Shown: positions 9,012-17,507 of the stretch, piece after piece | Position numbering within the stretch: the stretch's first letter is position 1 | How the letters are laid out: every line of letters starts with the position of its first letter | DNA from: Bacillota bacterium | GTDB taxonomy: Bacteria > Bacillota > Clostridia > Lachnospirales > Lachnospiraceae | Length of the DNA: 46,887 nucleotides | Assembly (NCBI GenBank): GCA_023391695.1 | Contig: JAEWAK010000055.1 | Coordinates: 1 to 46,887, forward strand | Reading direction: 5' to 3' | Notes under the pieces: model-generated | Seen by the model: the letters and a program-made list of their open reading frames with translations, nothing else | Databases searched by the model: none | What the model was told of the DNA's origin: nothing | Position numbers and translations under genes: made by a program

Positions 9012-9032
9012 GAGCATACCCCATTCTTTCTT

Positions 9033-9059
9033 AATTTTGTATTAATTATATACAAAATT
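9033..9059. promoter_or_regulatory. Palindrome just upstream of the regulator start
   Basis: The 10-bp perfect arms AATTTTGTAT and ATACAAAATT are separated by 7 bases. The site lies 22-48 bp upstream of the regulator start, where autoregulation by a GntR protein would act. Its TTTGTA/TACAAA core is reminiscent of AraR-type operators (family knowledge). Confidence 0.55.
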
Positions 9060-9092
9060 TTTAAAAAGGGAAAGACAAATTATATTTTTTAT

Positions 9093-9112
9093 TTGTAAAT
9101 TATAATTTGCAA
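9093..9112. promoter_or_regulatory. Second near-perfect 20-bp palindrome upstream of the regulator
   Basis: TTGTAAATTATAATTTGCAA is symmetric except for one mismatched pair. It lies about 80 bp upstream of the regulator start and about 200 bp before the rsgA leader promoter, so it could serve either side. TTGTAAA resembles the TGTAAA core of the ABC-promoter sites. Confidence 0.4.
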
Positions 9113-9303
9113 GAATTAAATGTAATGTCAAAACAAATGCGGAACTAATTCCAGCACCATGGTAACCTTTGGATTTAGTTATTCGATTTTGCAGTGAAAG
9201 AACACTTATGACACTATAAAACTCCAGTCCTGTACCCGTATCAAAAGGCTGCCATGAAATTATTTTCCTCTCGCATTCGTTTTGAATATAAAATAAATAA
9301 ATC

Positions 9304-9332
9304 TTGACAATAATAATTAATGCATTTAGAAT
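9304..9332 (+). promoter_or_regulatory. Sigma-A type promoter of the rsgA leader
   Basis: TTGACA (9304-9309), a 17-bp spacer and TAGAAT (9327-9332). Transcription would start near 9339, leaving a leader of about 500 bases before the rsgA start codon. Confidence 0.65.
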
Positions 9333-9425
9333 TAGATATTATATGGCGTTATATAGCTAGTAAATTTTTTGCTATCATGCCAGGAGATTGAAACTTCAAT
9401 TTCCCGAAAGGAGATGTGCTTTACT

Positions 9426-9458
9426 ATGACTTTAGCTTATATGGTGGTTTATTATTAA
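9426..9458 (+). CDS. Putative leader peptide MTLAYMVVYY of the rsgA leader
   Basis: A 10-codon ORF with an AAAGGAG site (9407-9413, 12 bases upstream), placed about 90 bases after the predicted transcription start. A 10-bp stem (9383-9404) lies just ahead of the ribosome binding site, and a terminator-like hairpin begins 34 bases after the stop. This layout matches ribosome-stalling leader peptides that control antibiotic-response genes. I do not recognise this peptide, and expression is unproven. Confidence 0.45.
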   Translation: MTLAYMVVYY

Positions 9459-9492
9459 ACTGAATATGAGCGGAGCATAACAGAGAATAGGA

Positions 9493-9535
9493 TAACCGGA
9501 GACTTTTAATTCTTCTTGCGGTTAGATTTTCTTTT
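9493..9535 (+). terminator. Terminator-like hairpin in the rsgA leader
   Basis: AACCG at 9494 pairs with CGGTT near 9519-9523, with four further pairs inside after one bulge. It is followed by the T-rich AGATTTTCTTTTT. It lies just after the leader-peptide ORF and well before rsgA, so it is a candidate attenuator. Confidence 0.5.
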
Positions 9536-9699
9536 TACAAAATAAGTTTTATATCAGGGGTCTATACCCTTTATTTTGTTTGCTCTGCATATCCAAACCT
9601 TTCGTGAATTATATTTTTGCAAATGAATTCATAAATAAAAATTTATATATCTAAATTTATATTTATAGTATTGTATTCATAAATAAATTAAAATATAGA

Positions 9700-9725
9700 A
9701 ACACGCGAATAGACGTGTTTTTTTT
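9700..9725 (+). terminator. Second terminator in the rsgA leader
   Basis: A stem ACACG/CGTGT (extended by A-T pairs) with an 8-base loop runs straight into eight T residues. It ends about 120 bp before the rsgA start codon on the same strand, so rsgA mRNA must read through it. An upstream in-frame ATG at 9715 falls inside the stem and is not a credible start. Confidence 0.65.
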
Positions 9726-9843
9726 GTGCTCTTTTTTATCTTTTACGGACAGCCACCTTATAATGCTACCGATTTATGAAAACCCTGAAAATCAGATTAC
9801 TGATTTCATCAATTCACAACAACTTTTTGGAGGAAACAAAACA

Positions 9844-10917
9844 ATGGTAAATTTAACAGATTATGGCTTTAACGATATTTACGAAAGACAAATTACGGAT
9901 GAAGAAAAAGAAATGGGATTAATACCGGCAAGAGTAATATCCGTGCAAAAAGAAACTTACCGGATTATCTCGGCAGGCGGTGAAAAAAATGCAAAACTGA
10001 AAGGCTCCATCTTCTACCAGGATTCCAGATATCAGACCTATCCGGCAGTGGGTGATTTCTGCTTAATAAAACCAAATGCCCTGGGGGATGATGTCATTTA
10101 CCGGGTACTGGAGAGGCGTACCAGTTTTTCCCGTTTAAATCCCACACTGCGCGCCAATGTTACAAGTGCCAGCGAACAGATTATCGCTGCAAATTTTGAT
10201 TATGTCTTTATCATGGCATCCCTTAATCTGGATTTTAATGTCAGGCGAATCGAACGCTATCTTGCCACAGCCTGGCAAAGCGGAGGCACTCCCATTATTG
10301 TATTAACCAAGGCGGACTTATGCGAAGATTACAGCGGTAAAGTTGCTGAAATTGAAGCAATAGCCCCAGGCATGGATATACATGTAATCAGTGCCTATAC
10401 CGGTTTTGGTATGGAGACCCTGAATAAATACCTGAAACCGGCCGCTACGCTGGTGTTTCTGGGTTCTTCCGGTATCGGCAAATCCTCCCTGGTAAATGCC
10501 CTGGCTAAGGAAGAATTGATGAAGGTAAACGGAATACGTGAAGATGACAGCAGAGGACATCACACTACCACCTACCGCCAATTGTTTAAGTTAGAAAACG
10601 GTGTTCTCATCATCGATACGCCAGGTATGCGCGAACTTGGTATCTGGGCAGTGGAAGAAGGATTAGGCGAAACCTTTTCCGACATAGAAGAACTGGCAGC
10701 TTCCTGCCGCTTTCATGACTGCAGCCATTTCAGGGAGCCGGGATGTGCGGTTAAGGCAGCCCTGGAAAACGGCACCCTGCCCCAGGAGCGCTGGAAATCC
10801 TATATTAAACTAAAAAAAGAAGCGGAATACAGCGCAAAAAAAGCGGCATATTTAAAAACTAAAACCGAATTTTTTAAAAAGGCTTCAAAAAACCAGCATG
10901 CATCAAGAAAATATTAA
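9844..10917 (+). CDS. rsgA: Ribosome small-subunit-dependent GTPase A (RsgA/YjeQ type)
   Basis: A circularly permuted GTPase that acts in 30S subunit maturation. The order is OB-fold (about 30-100), G4 motif TKAD (155-158), SAYTG, P-loop GSSGIGKSS (207-215), G3 DTPGM (~260), then a zinc finger with the C-x4-C-x-H-x5-C pattern (CRFHDCSHFREPGC). At 357 residues from this start it is longer than the ~290-residue housekeeping enzyme and has the N-terminal extension MVNLTDYGF seen in stand-alone paralogues. I chose ATG 9844 for its GGAGG site; the frame opens at 9715. It is not in the usual prpC-prkC neighbourhood and is preceded by an attenuator-like leader, suggesting an inducible copy. Confidence 0.9.
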   Translation: MVNLTDYGFNDIYERQITDEEKEMGLIPARVISVQKETYRIISAGGEKNAKLKGSIFYQDSRYQTYPAVGDFCLIKPNALGDDVIYRVLERRTSFSRLNPTLRANVTSASEQIIAANFDYVFIMASLNLDFNVRRIERYLATAWQSGGTPIIVLTKADLCEDYSGKVAEIEAIAPGMDIHVISAYTGFGMETLNKYLKPAATLVFLGSSGIGKSSLVNALAKEELMKVNGIREDDSRGHHTTTYRQLFKLENGVLIIDTPGMRELGIWAVEEGLGETFSDIEELAASCRFHDCSHFREPGCAVKAALENGTLPQERWKSYIKLKKEAEYSAKKAAYLKTKTEFFKKASKNQHASRKY

Positions 10918-10963
10918 TTATCCCCAGCTTAATAAACCGATCTGAATAATACGAATATCCTTG

Positions 10964-11322
10964 CGTTTTGGAGGTTTTTTTTTATCAGGCGGATATCTTC
11001 CGCTCCAGCTATGGGTGTTTTTATTTACATCCGGCCTGGCATTCTTTACGGTTCAGGGGCTGGACTGGATCTATATATTTACGAATGCCAGCTACCAGGT
11101 CACAAGATGCCCATTGATTACATGCCAAAAGTCCTTAAGTACCTGTTTACCTTCTTTATGCCCATGCTGCTCATCAGTTATTATCCGGCATCCGTAATAT
11201 GCGGATGGGGAGAATATTACTGGAAAGGTTTGCTTGCATTACCGGCAGGACTGGTTTTTTTTCTTCTCTCTTCCTTTGTCTGGAGATTTGGTGTGAGGCA
11301 TTATAAAAGTACGGGAAGCTGA
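10964..11322 (+). pseudogene. Frameshifted C-terminal remnant of an ABC-2 family permease
   Basis: Two frames together give the C-terminus of an ABC-2 (DUF990-type) membrane permease. Frame one reads LAFFTVQGLDWIYIFTNASY; after a shift near 11105 the second frame continues PIDYMPKVLKYLFTF, PMLLISYYPAS and ends VWRFGVRHYKSTGS. The N-terminal part is missing and no ATPase gene is nearby. It follows rsgA by about 45 bp on the same strand. The shift and truncation make it non-functional unless a sequencing error is involved. Confidence 0.7.
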
Positions 11323-11361
11323 GATTGTTCCTTTTTTACCTGCCGTCACCTGCACAGGCTG

Positions 11362-11434
11362 AAAAGGTGCCGATACAAACAGCCTTAATAAACCCTAAAG
11401 GTAAATTAATTCTATTTTGTACCGGCACCTTTTT
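11362..11434. terminator. Bidirectional terminator between convergent units
   Basis: Arms of about 18 bp (AAAAGGTGCCG-A-TACAAA at 11362-11379 and its near-complement at 11416-11434) are followed by T-runs on both strands. It separates the plus-strand rsgA/permease relic from the minus-strand chemoreceptor. Confidence 0.8.
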
Positions 11435-11512
11435 ATATTGTGAAGCTGTCAGGAAGGTTTTCCCTTACGATCCTTAATAAAACCTCGGTATTAAATGCGC
11501 CTGGATTTTCAT

Positions 11513-13273
11513 TTATATATTTTTAAATATTACTACCGTATTATTCAGGTTTTCAACCGAATTTGAGCTATCCTTTAATGCATCCTGGAACACTTCCACC
11601 TCTTTATACAGATTTTCACTGTTTTCCGCAACGGTCTGGGTATTATTTGAACTTTCACTGATAATGGTTGCCACACCGTCAATGGCGTTTATGATACTTT
11701 CCATGGATTTTTCCAGCTGTCTTGCCGTATCACTGAATTCGTTCATAATCTGGTCAACGGTTTTTGCATCACTGTCATATTTTACACCGGTTTCAACCAT
11801 TATGGAATAATCCTTCATAACCCTGGATTCAACAAACTCAAGCATCCGGTTGGAATCGGCGGCCAGTTCCTTGACTGCCTCTATTACGGAATTACTGATT
11901 TCCTGTATCTGGTTCGCCGTTTCTCTTGAACGGGCGGCAAGATGACCGATTTCACCTGCCACAACGGCAAATCCTTTTCCCTGCTCCCCTGCTCTGGCGG
12001 CTTCTATTGCAGCATTCAGGGCAAGCAGGTTTGTCTGGGACGTAATGTCTAAAATCGTATTGGTCAGCATGTTTATTTGTTCAACTTCTTTTGATTTCTC
12101 GATGGTAATCTTAACATTCTGTCCTATATCCTGTAAAATATTTTTCGTAGATGCCTGAGCTTCGACGGAGGTTTGCTTTAAGGCACCTGCACGGGTGCTG
12201 ATTTCTCCTGCCAGATCAACCCCTTTGTTTGCCTTGCTGGTAATCACCTGAAGGAATTTATTGATGTCTGTAGTTGAAACATTTACTTCCTCAATGTTTG
12301 CCGCCGTCTCTTCCATTCCGGCAGACATTTCCTCCATAGCCGCCGAATTATCGGCCACACTGTCTATTACCTTATGTATCCCCGATTCAAATACACTGAA
12401 ATTCCTCTTTAAATCCCGTGAGACATACTGAATGTCTGATATAACTTTTTGTAATTTGTCAATAAAACCGTTAATTCCCTGAACCAATTCTCCGATTTCA
12501 TCATTGGCTTCAACCGTAATCCGTTTTGTAAGGTCCCCTTTTCCCTCTTCTATATCCTGGGAAATTAACTGGAGTGCTTTCTTAGCACGTATCGTGGGTT
12601 TTACCAGATTGTTTCGGATAAAAATCCATACAGCAATTGTAATCAGGATTGTTAAAAGAAAACTTACGGCAACTGCAGACAAAGCAGCACGTTCATCCGA
12701 ATTTAAACCCTTAACTAAATTTTCAGCCAGGGTTTTGTTATAGGTATTTAATCCACGTAATTTTTCGTACATCTTTATTGTAATCGGTTCCATTTCCGAC
12801 AGAAACATGGTATATGCCTTTTTGCCTTTTCCTGCATCGGATAACTTCATCCCCTCTACCAGCTTGCTATAATATTCATCATACTCTTCCAGTAAAGCTG
12901 CTATGTCTTCTGCATTTTCGGTATCCTTCATGCTTTCCTGAAGCAGTAGAATGGAATCTCTTGCCTGTGACTGGCAGGAATCAATGATCGTCTTGTACTG
13001 TTCCCTGACTTCTGTATCCTCAGCCAGATAATACTTAGCTGCAAGGCCGTCCATGGACAGGATAAAACTATAAGCATCACTGTAGGAGATCAAATCCCCA
13101 ATATTGTCATGGGCAACCGTCTGTGCCGTATTTTGTGCCTTTTGAAGATAAATAAAACTGTTAATCTGTGAAATAATTCCTACAATAAATATTAATAAAA
13201 CTGCCAATAACACTTTAATTGAAATTTTTAGATTTTTGAAATAGCTGTTTATGCTGTTTATTTTCTTATTCAT
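11513..13273 (-). CDS. Methyl-accepting chemotaxis protein
   Basis: A transmembrane chemoreceptor that signals to CheA/CheW. A first membrane helix (about 20-40) precedes a 4-helix-bundle type sensor, then a second helix (about 200-220) and a HAMP region (about 220-280). The cytoplasmic domain carries the hairpin tip LALNAAIEAARAGEQGKGFAVVAGEI. The tip continues with IGHLAARS, where most receptors have VRKLAERS, a mild variation. The start follows a GAGGGA site. No chemotaxis genes are nearby, so it is an orphan receptor. The ligand is unknown. Confidence 0.92.
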   Translation of the reverse strand: MNKKINSINSYFKNLKISIKVLLAVLLIFIVGIISQINSFIYLQKAQNTAQTVAHDNIGDLISYSDAYSFILSMDGLAAKYYLAEDTEVREQYKTIIDSCQSQARDSILLLQESMKDTENAEDIAALLEEYDEYYSKLVEGMKLSDAGKGKKAYTMFLSEMEPITIKMYEKLRGLNTYNKTLAENLVKGLNSDERAALSAVAVSFLLTILITIAVWIFIRNNLVKPTIRAKKALQLISQDIEEGKGDLTKRITVEANDEIGELVQGINGFIDKLQKVISDIQYVSRDLKRNFSVFESGIHKVIDSVADNSAAMEEMSAGMEETAANIEEVNVSTTDINKFLQVITSKANKGVDLAGEISTRAGALKQTSVEAQASTKNILQDIGQNVKITIEKSKEVEQINMLTNTILDITSQTNLLALNAAIEAARAGEQGKGFAVVAGEIGHLAARSRETANQIQEISNSVIEAVKELAADSNRMLEFVESRVMKDYSIMVETGVKYDSDAKTVDQIMNEFSDTARQLEKSMESIINAIDGVATIISESSNNTQTVAENSENLYKEVEVFQDALKDSSNSVENLNNTVVIFKNI

Positions 13274-13464
13274 AGTTCCCTCATTCTTATGTAAAAGTTA
13301 AATTGTGGTAAATATAACATCCTGGAGTATCTATTTGGAAATAACTAACTTGATGATTTGGGACTTTTTTCCCAATTAATTTTCATAAATCGACAAATAC
13401 TGTAAAATCAAGGCCTCACGGGCTTTTCTCTCCTGCCAGGTCTGTGGAATGCCCTTCCTTAATC

Positions 13465-13494
13465 TTGACATCCTTTGCTTTTTCCTTGTATATT
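13465..13494 (+). promoter_or_regulatory. Promoter of the MerR-family gene
   Basis: TTGACA (13465-13470), an 18-bp spacer and TATATT (13489-13494), ending 38 bp before the chosen start codon. Confidence 0.55.
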
Positions 13495-13531
13495 GGTATT
13501 ATTTACAAATTTTATTAAAAAGGGTGAGTAT

Positions 13532-14338
13532 ATGAAATATAAAATAAGTGATGTCAAGCGTATTTTAAATATCAGCGAAGATACTTTACGCTATTTTGAC
13601 AACAAAAAAATAATTAATACAATTCGGGATAAAAACAATAATTACCGCTATTTTAAGGCGGAAGACATTAATAAAATCTTCGCGTATAAAATGTACCGTT
13701 CCTTACTTTTTAACATGAGCGATGCTGACCAGTTAATCTCCGGAAGTTCTGTTGACATGCTGGAAACCAAACTGAACGAACAACTTGAGGTCATCGGTAA
13801 AGAAGAGGAATATTTAATCAGGGCCAAAAAACATATTGCTTTATTAACCGAAAAAGTCCTTAAATGGAAGCATTTTAAAGATGGATTTGAGGTTACAAAA
13901 TCACCTGGCTGTTACTACCACCGCAACCAGACAGCCTCCGATTTTATTAAAGAAGAGGCTGTATTTAAGGATACCTATCAATGCCTGAATTATCTTCCGG
14001 ATATCTGGCCATGTTTTTGTTATGCACCGCCCGAGTATCAGTCCGTTTCCGGTTTTAGTTTTGGTTATGGTTTCTACACGAATCAGGCTCCACCCATACA
14101 AGGCCTGCTGCATCTGCCTCCCTCAAAATGCCTGTATTCTATATTTACCCTGGAAGGCAATCTGGAACAATACCTTCCGGGGGTTCTCACAAAGGCCGAA
14201 GCTTACTGCAAAGAACACGGTTATACCCCGGAAGGCATCGTGTATGGAAGTATCCTGCATGAAATGAAAGAAGATAACCGTATTATCCGATTGTTTGATA
14301 TTTACATTCCTTTTACTTTAACAAAATCTGCAAAATGA
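13532..14338 (+). CDS. MerR-family transcriptional regulator
   Basis: An activator of the kind that binds between widely spaced -35 and -10 elements. Residues 1-70 are the MerR winged helix (YKISDVKRILNISEDTLRYFDNKKII, then NNYRYFKAEDINKI). A dimerisation helix follows (about 80-115), then a ~150-residue effector-binding domain with aromatic and Pro residues. The frame opens at 13475; ATG 13532 has AAAGGGTGA just upstream and begins the domain. It converges with the flavoprotein gene that has a MerR-type promoter (16419-16449), which makes that gene a plausible target. The effector is not evident. Confidence 0.85.
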   Translation: MKYKISDVKRILNISEDTLRYFDNKKIINTIRDKNNNYRYFKAEDINKIFAYKMYRSLLFNMSDADQLISGSSVDMLETKLNEQLEVIGKEEEYLIRAKKHIALLTEKVLKWKHFKDGFEVTKSPGCYYHRNQTASDFIKEEAVFKDTYQCLNYLPDIWPCFCYAPPEYQSVSGFSFGYGFYTNQAPPIQGLLHLPPSKCLYSIFTLEGNLEQYLPGVLTKAEAYCKEHGYTPEGIVYGSILHEMKEDNRIIRLFDIYIPFTLTKSAK

Positions 14339-14374
14339 TATACATATTTTGGAGTCGGTTAACTCGTATTTCTT

Positions 14375-16387
14375 CTATTCCGTAAATAAATCTATCTGGC
14401 TTCCCAATGCATTTTCCGTGGCATTGGCACCGGCAAGCCTTCCTGAATTATATGCCCAGCCTTGAGCAGCTCCCTCTATGGTATGGGCATAGTGGTCTGA
14501 GTATATTCCTCCGGCATCTGCACCTGCGGCATACAGGTTTTCAATTGGTGTATATCCGTTTTCCGGATCGTCCTGCACCACTTCAAAATTAGAGTTGATA
14601 CGGATACCTCCAACCGTACACAGGTTATTGACACTTACTTTAAAGGCATAATACGGTCCTTCACTCATCCGGTACATGTGCTTACCGTCCTTTCCATATA
14701 AGGTGTCAACACCCTTTTTGGCATCTTCATTATATTTATCCATGGTTTCTTTCAAGGTTGCCTTATCCATTCCCAGTTGTTCGGCTAAAGCTTCAATGGT
14801 ATCCGCTTTTACCACATATCCTCCCTCAACCATTTTATCTATAATTTCAGTAAGCTTGCTCCAGCCGGAATCCATGGGTGTGATTTCCGGCATGGGTCCC
14901 ATGGCTATCTTATCCCTCATACCTGCTGCTCTTGCACCTTTTGTTTCAAGAGTATTCAATAAATCCTCATTGTATAAAAAGTAAGCAAAATTACCTTGTG
15001 ATATGACGGAATTACTGGATAAAGCCCTGTCATATACAATATCCTCGTTGGCAAAGCGTACCCCGCTTGCATTTACCCAGGGTATAATAGGCATATAAGC
15101 TACGGAAGTGGTTGCCTGGTATAATTCCATAAATTCATAGTCACCTTCTATCTTACCGTTGCCTTCCACCTTGAAGGTATGGGCAACCATAGCGGATAAC
15201 CCTCTGGAGGCGGCACCGATATTCCAGGCCATGTTAATCCCGTCGCCTACATTGGAATTGTATCCGGCAGCATTTACGGTAACTCCATTCAGGGCTTCTT
15301 TTATCATCTCTGAATTTCCTACGAAGCCTCCGGTAGCAACAATTACGGATTTGGCTTTAATTTGAAGCGTGGAACCGTCTTTGGCACTTGCCGTAACTCC
15401 GGTTACTTTATCCCCTTCTGTTATCAGACTGTCCGCCGGAGTTTCATAATAAACCTCCGCACCGTTATCGGATACAATCTTATCAAGCATTGCACCAAGC
15501 TGTGAGGATGTTTTGGTATAATCATCGTATTTATGATATCCGTTCGTACCTTCTGCATGGCTTTGCTGTACTGCTTCCTCTGTTTTATGGAATACCACTC
15601 CACGGGCTTCCAGCCAGTCGGCGGTGGTATGGGATAATTCCAGGAATTGCTTTACCAGACTGGCATCTGCCAGCCAATCCATTTCTTCCATCCATTCTTT
15701 AAATATTTTATCCGTATCAACCGGGTCCTGTCCTAATTTTCTTGCTTTTGCGCTGTCAGCAGCAAAAAAACCGCCGCCGTTTGCCGTTGTTCCTCCCGGA
15801 ATGGCTGTTTTTTCAAGAACTATAACCTTTGCACCGTGTTCTGCGCTTGTCACGGCAGCGGCAACTCCGGCTCCGCCGGCTCCGATTACAACAACATCTG
15901 CTTCCAGTTCAGTTACTTTACCTTCATTTTCTTTGGTAACTGCTGCTTTCAGCTTATTGATATCTCCTCCTGCCTGGGTAAGGGCATCTTCCACGGCTTT
16001 TAAAAATGCTCCGGAAGTTACGGTTGCACCGCTGACCGCATCCACCCCGATTGACTGTTTGGAGAGGATATCCTTAGTCAGGCTTTCCATGGCAGCATCT
16101 CCAAGCCCTGCGGTTTCTGCGGATTCCAATACCGTGATACTTTCAATCTTACTTTCACTGACACCTACTTCCACTTTAACGTTTCCGTTTTTACCTTCGG
16201 CTTCTGCCGTATAGGTTCCGGCTTTAAAGCTGTTTTCTCCTGCGCTTTCTGCACTTTCCGTATTTTCTGTACTTTCCATGCTTTCTTCCGCCGTGTTGTC
16301 AGGAAGATTCTCTTTCTTTTTATCCGTACATCCTGCCAGAGTAAATGCCAGAATAAAAGATAATAATACTATAAAAACTCTTTTCAT
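14375..16387 (-). CDS. FMN-binding/FAD-dependent reductase lipoprotein (flavocytochrome c / urocanate-reductase type)
   Basis: An extracytoplasmic reductase, probably a terminal electron acceptor enzyme for a fumarate-like or acrylate-like substrate. A lipobox LAGC (Cys 20) and a Glu/Ser/Thr linker are followed by an FMN-binding domain (about 62-140) with SGATVTS, the site of covalent FMN attachment to Thr. The FAD_binding_2 domain begins with VVVIGAGGAGVAAAVTSAE, then GGTTANGGGF, and ends AGADAGGIYSDHYAHT. There is no heme-binding CxxCH. Substrate preference (fumarate, urocanate, cinnamate-type) cannot be set by eye. It has its own MerR-type promoter. Confidence 0.88.
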   Translation of the reverse strand: MKRVFIVLLSFILAFTLAGCTDKKKENLPDNTAEESMESTENTESAESAGENSFKAGTYTAEAEGKNGNVKVEVGVSESKIESITVLESAETAGLGDAAMESLTKDILSKQSIGVDAVSGATVTSGAFLKAVEDALTQAGGDINKLKAAVTKENEGKVTELEADVVVIGAGGAGVAAAVTSAEHGAKVIVLEKTAIPGGTTANGGGFFAADSAKARKLGQDPVDTDKIFKEWMEEMDWLADASLVKQFLELSHTTADWLEARGVVFHKTEEAVQQSHAEGTNGYHKYDDYTKTSSQLGAMLDKIVSDNGAEVYYETPADSLITEGDKVTGVTASAKDGSTLQIKAKSVIVATGGFVGNSEMIKEALNGVTVNAAGYNSNVGDGINMAWNIGAASRGLSAMVAHTFKVEGNGKIEGDYEFMELYQATTSVAYMPIIPWVNASGVRFANEDIVYDRALSSNSVISQGNFAYFLYNEDLLNTLETKGARAAGMRDKIAMGPMPEITPMDSGWSKLTEIIDKMVEGGYVVKADTIEALAEQLGMDKATLKETMDKYNEDAKKGVDTLYGKDGKHMYRMSEGPYYAFKVSVNNLCTVGGIRINSNFEVVQDDPENGYTPIENLYAAGADAGGIYSDHYAHTIEGAAQGWAYNSGRLAGANATENALGSQIDLFTE

Positions 16388-16418
16388 CCTATTTTGTCCT
16401 CCTCTAAAAGATAAAAAG

Positions 16419-16449
16419 AGTTTAAACCCTGTAGCACCTACAGGGTCAA
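16419..16449 (-). promoter_or_regulatory. MerR-type promoter/operator (19-bp spacer, perfect dyad)
   Basis: On the minus strand: -35 TTGACC, a 19-bp spacer, -10 TAAACT. Within it lies a perfect dyad ACCCTGTAG-GTG-CTACAGGGT (16426-16446). A 19-bp spacer holding a dyad is the hallmark of MerR-family activated promoters, where the protein untwists the DNA. It is 32 bp upstream of the flavoprotein start. Confidence 0.85.
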
Positions 16450-16528
16450 TAGTTATGTTACATATTTAACAATAATTTTATAAAATTTTCAAACAAATTG
16501 GAATACTTTCTGTTAACTTGACATTTTA

Positions 16529-17479
16529 TCATCCCAGTATTTTGCTTGTATATTCCCTTATTACCTGAATGGAATTTTTGAATTTTTCCATCTCTTCCTC
16601 CGTCAGGTGCACTTCGACCACATCCTTTACGCCGCTGCGGTTTAAAATCACGGGCACGCCGCAGAATACGTCATTTTCGCCGAATTCCCCTTCCAAAAGG
16701 GTGGAAACCGGAATGATCTTATTCTCGTCATTTAAGATAGCTTTTATAATTCCTGCTGCCGTTGTTGCTATGCCGTAACAGGTAGTACCTTTTACTTCCA
16801 GGATATCAAATCCCACTCTTGTGATTCTCTCTACGATGTCATCCAGATTTACATTGTCATATTCCCTGTTATCTTCCAGTATATCGTAAATCCGCTTACC
16901 GCCTACCGTAACATGGGACCAGGGGCACATCTGGCTGTCGCCGTGTTCTCCCATGGTATAGCCCTGAACACTTCTCGGATCCACGTTAAACAATTCTCCG
17001 ATGAAATATTTAAGCCTTGCGGAATCCATGGCCGTTCCTGTTCCGATTACCTGGTTCTTTGGCAGTCCGGACAGCTTATATACATAATGTGCAATTATAT
17101 CTACGGGATTGGATACTACTATAAAATGTCCCCGGAATCCGCTCTCCATTACCGGCCGGACGATGGATTTTGCTATAGCGACTGATAATTCGAGGGTATC
17201 CAGTCTTGTCTGTCCGGGCTTTGGCGGGGCACCTGCCGTTATGACTACGATATCGGCATCACCGCAGTCTTTGTAGTCCCCTTCGCTCACTTTCACATTT
17301 CTGTTTAAATATTCCACGCAATGGCATAAATCCATTACTTCTCCCCGGGCTTTATTTTTATTAATGTCAATTATCATAACCTCATCGCAAACACCCTGTG
17401 TAATTAAACTGAAGGCAGTGGACGAACCCACTAAACCGGCTCCTACAATTACTATTTTACTACGATTGATTGTCATCAT
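16529..17479 (-). CDS. ldh: L-lactate dehydrogenase
   Basis: Interconverts pyruvate and L-lactate with NAD(H) in the cytoplasm. The Rossmann motif is VGAGLVGSS, followed by SNPVD, the catalytic Asp/Arg block MDSARLKYF and the catalytic His in MGEHGDSQ. The specificity loop reads AGAPPKPGQTRLD, so the residue aligned with Gln102 of Bacillus LDH is Pro, whereas malate enzymes have Arg there. The frame opens at 17548 inside the upstream gene; ATG 17479 has AAAGG nine bases upstream and gives 316 residues, the usual length. It starts 28 bp after the diguanylate cyclase stop and may be co-transcribed. Confidence 0.88.
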   Translation of the reverse strand: MMTINRSKIVIVGAGLVGSSTAFSLITQGVCDEVMIIDINKNKARGEVMDLCHCVEYLNRNVKVSEGDYKDCGDADIVVITAGAPPKPGQTRLDTLELSVAIAKSIVRPVMESGFRGHFIVVSNPVDIIAHYVYKLSGLPKNQVIGTGTAMDSARLKYFIGELFNVDPRSVQGYTMGEHGDSQMCPWSHVTVGGKRIYDILEDNREYDNVNLDDIVERITRVGFDILEVKGTTCYGIATTAAGIIKAILNDENKIIPVSTLLEGEFGENDVFCGVPVILNRSGVKDVVEVHLTEEEMEKFKNSIQVIREYTSKILG

Positions 17480-17507
17480 CTTCTTATACCTTTCTCTATA
17501 CATTATT

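Noticed and set aside
15624..16214. 196-codon plus-strand ORF rich in Ser/Pro/Ala
   Set aside because: Antisense to the FMN/FAD lipoprotein; its composition is the mirror of that gene's codons.
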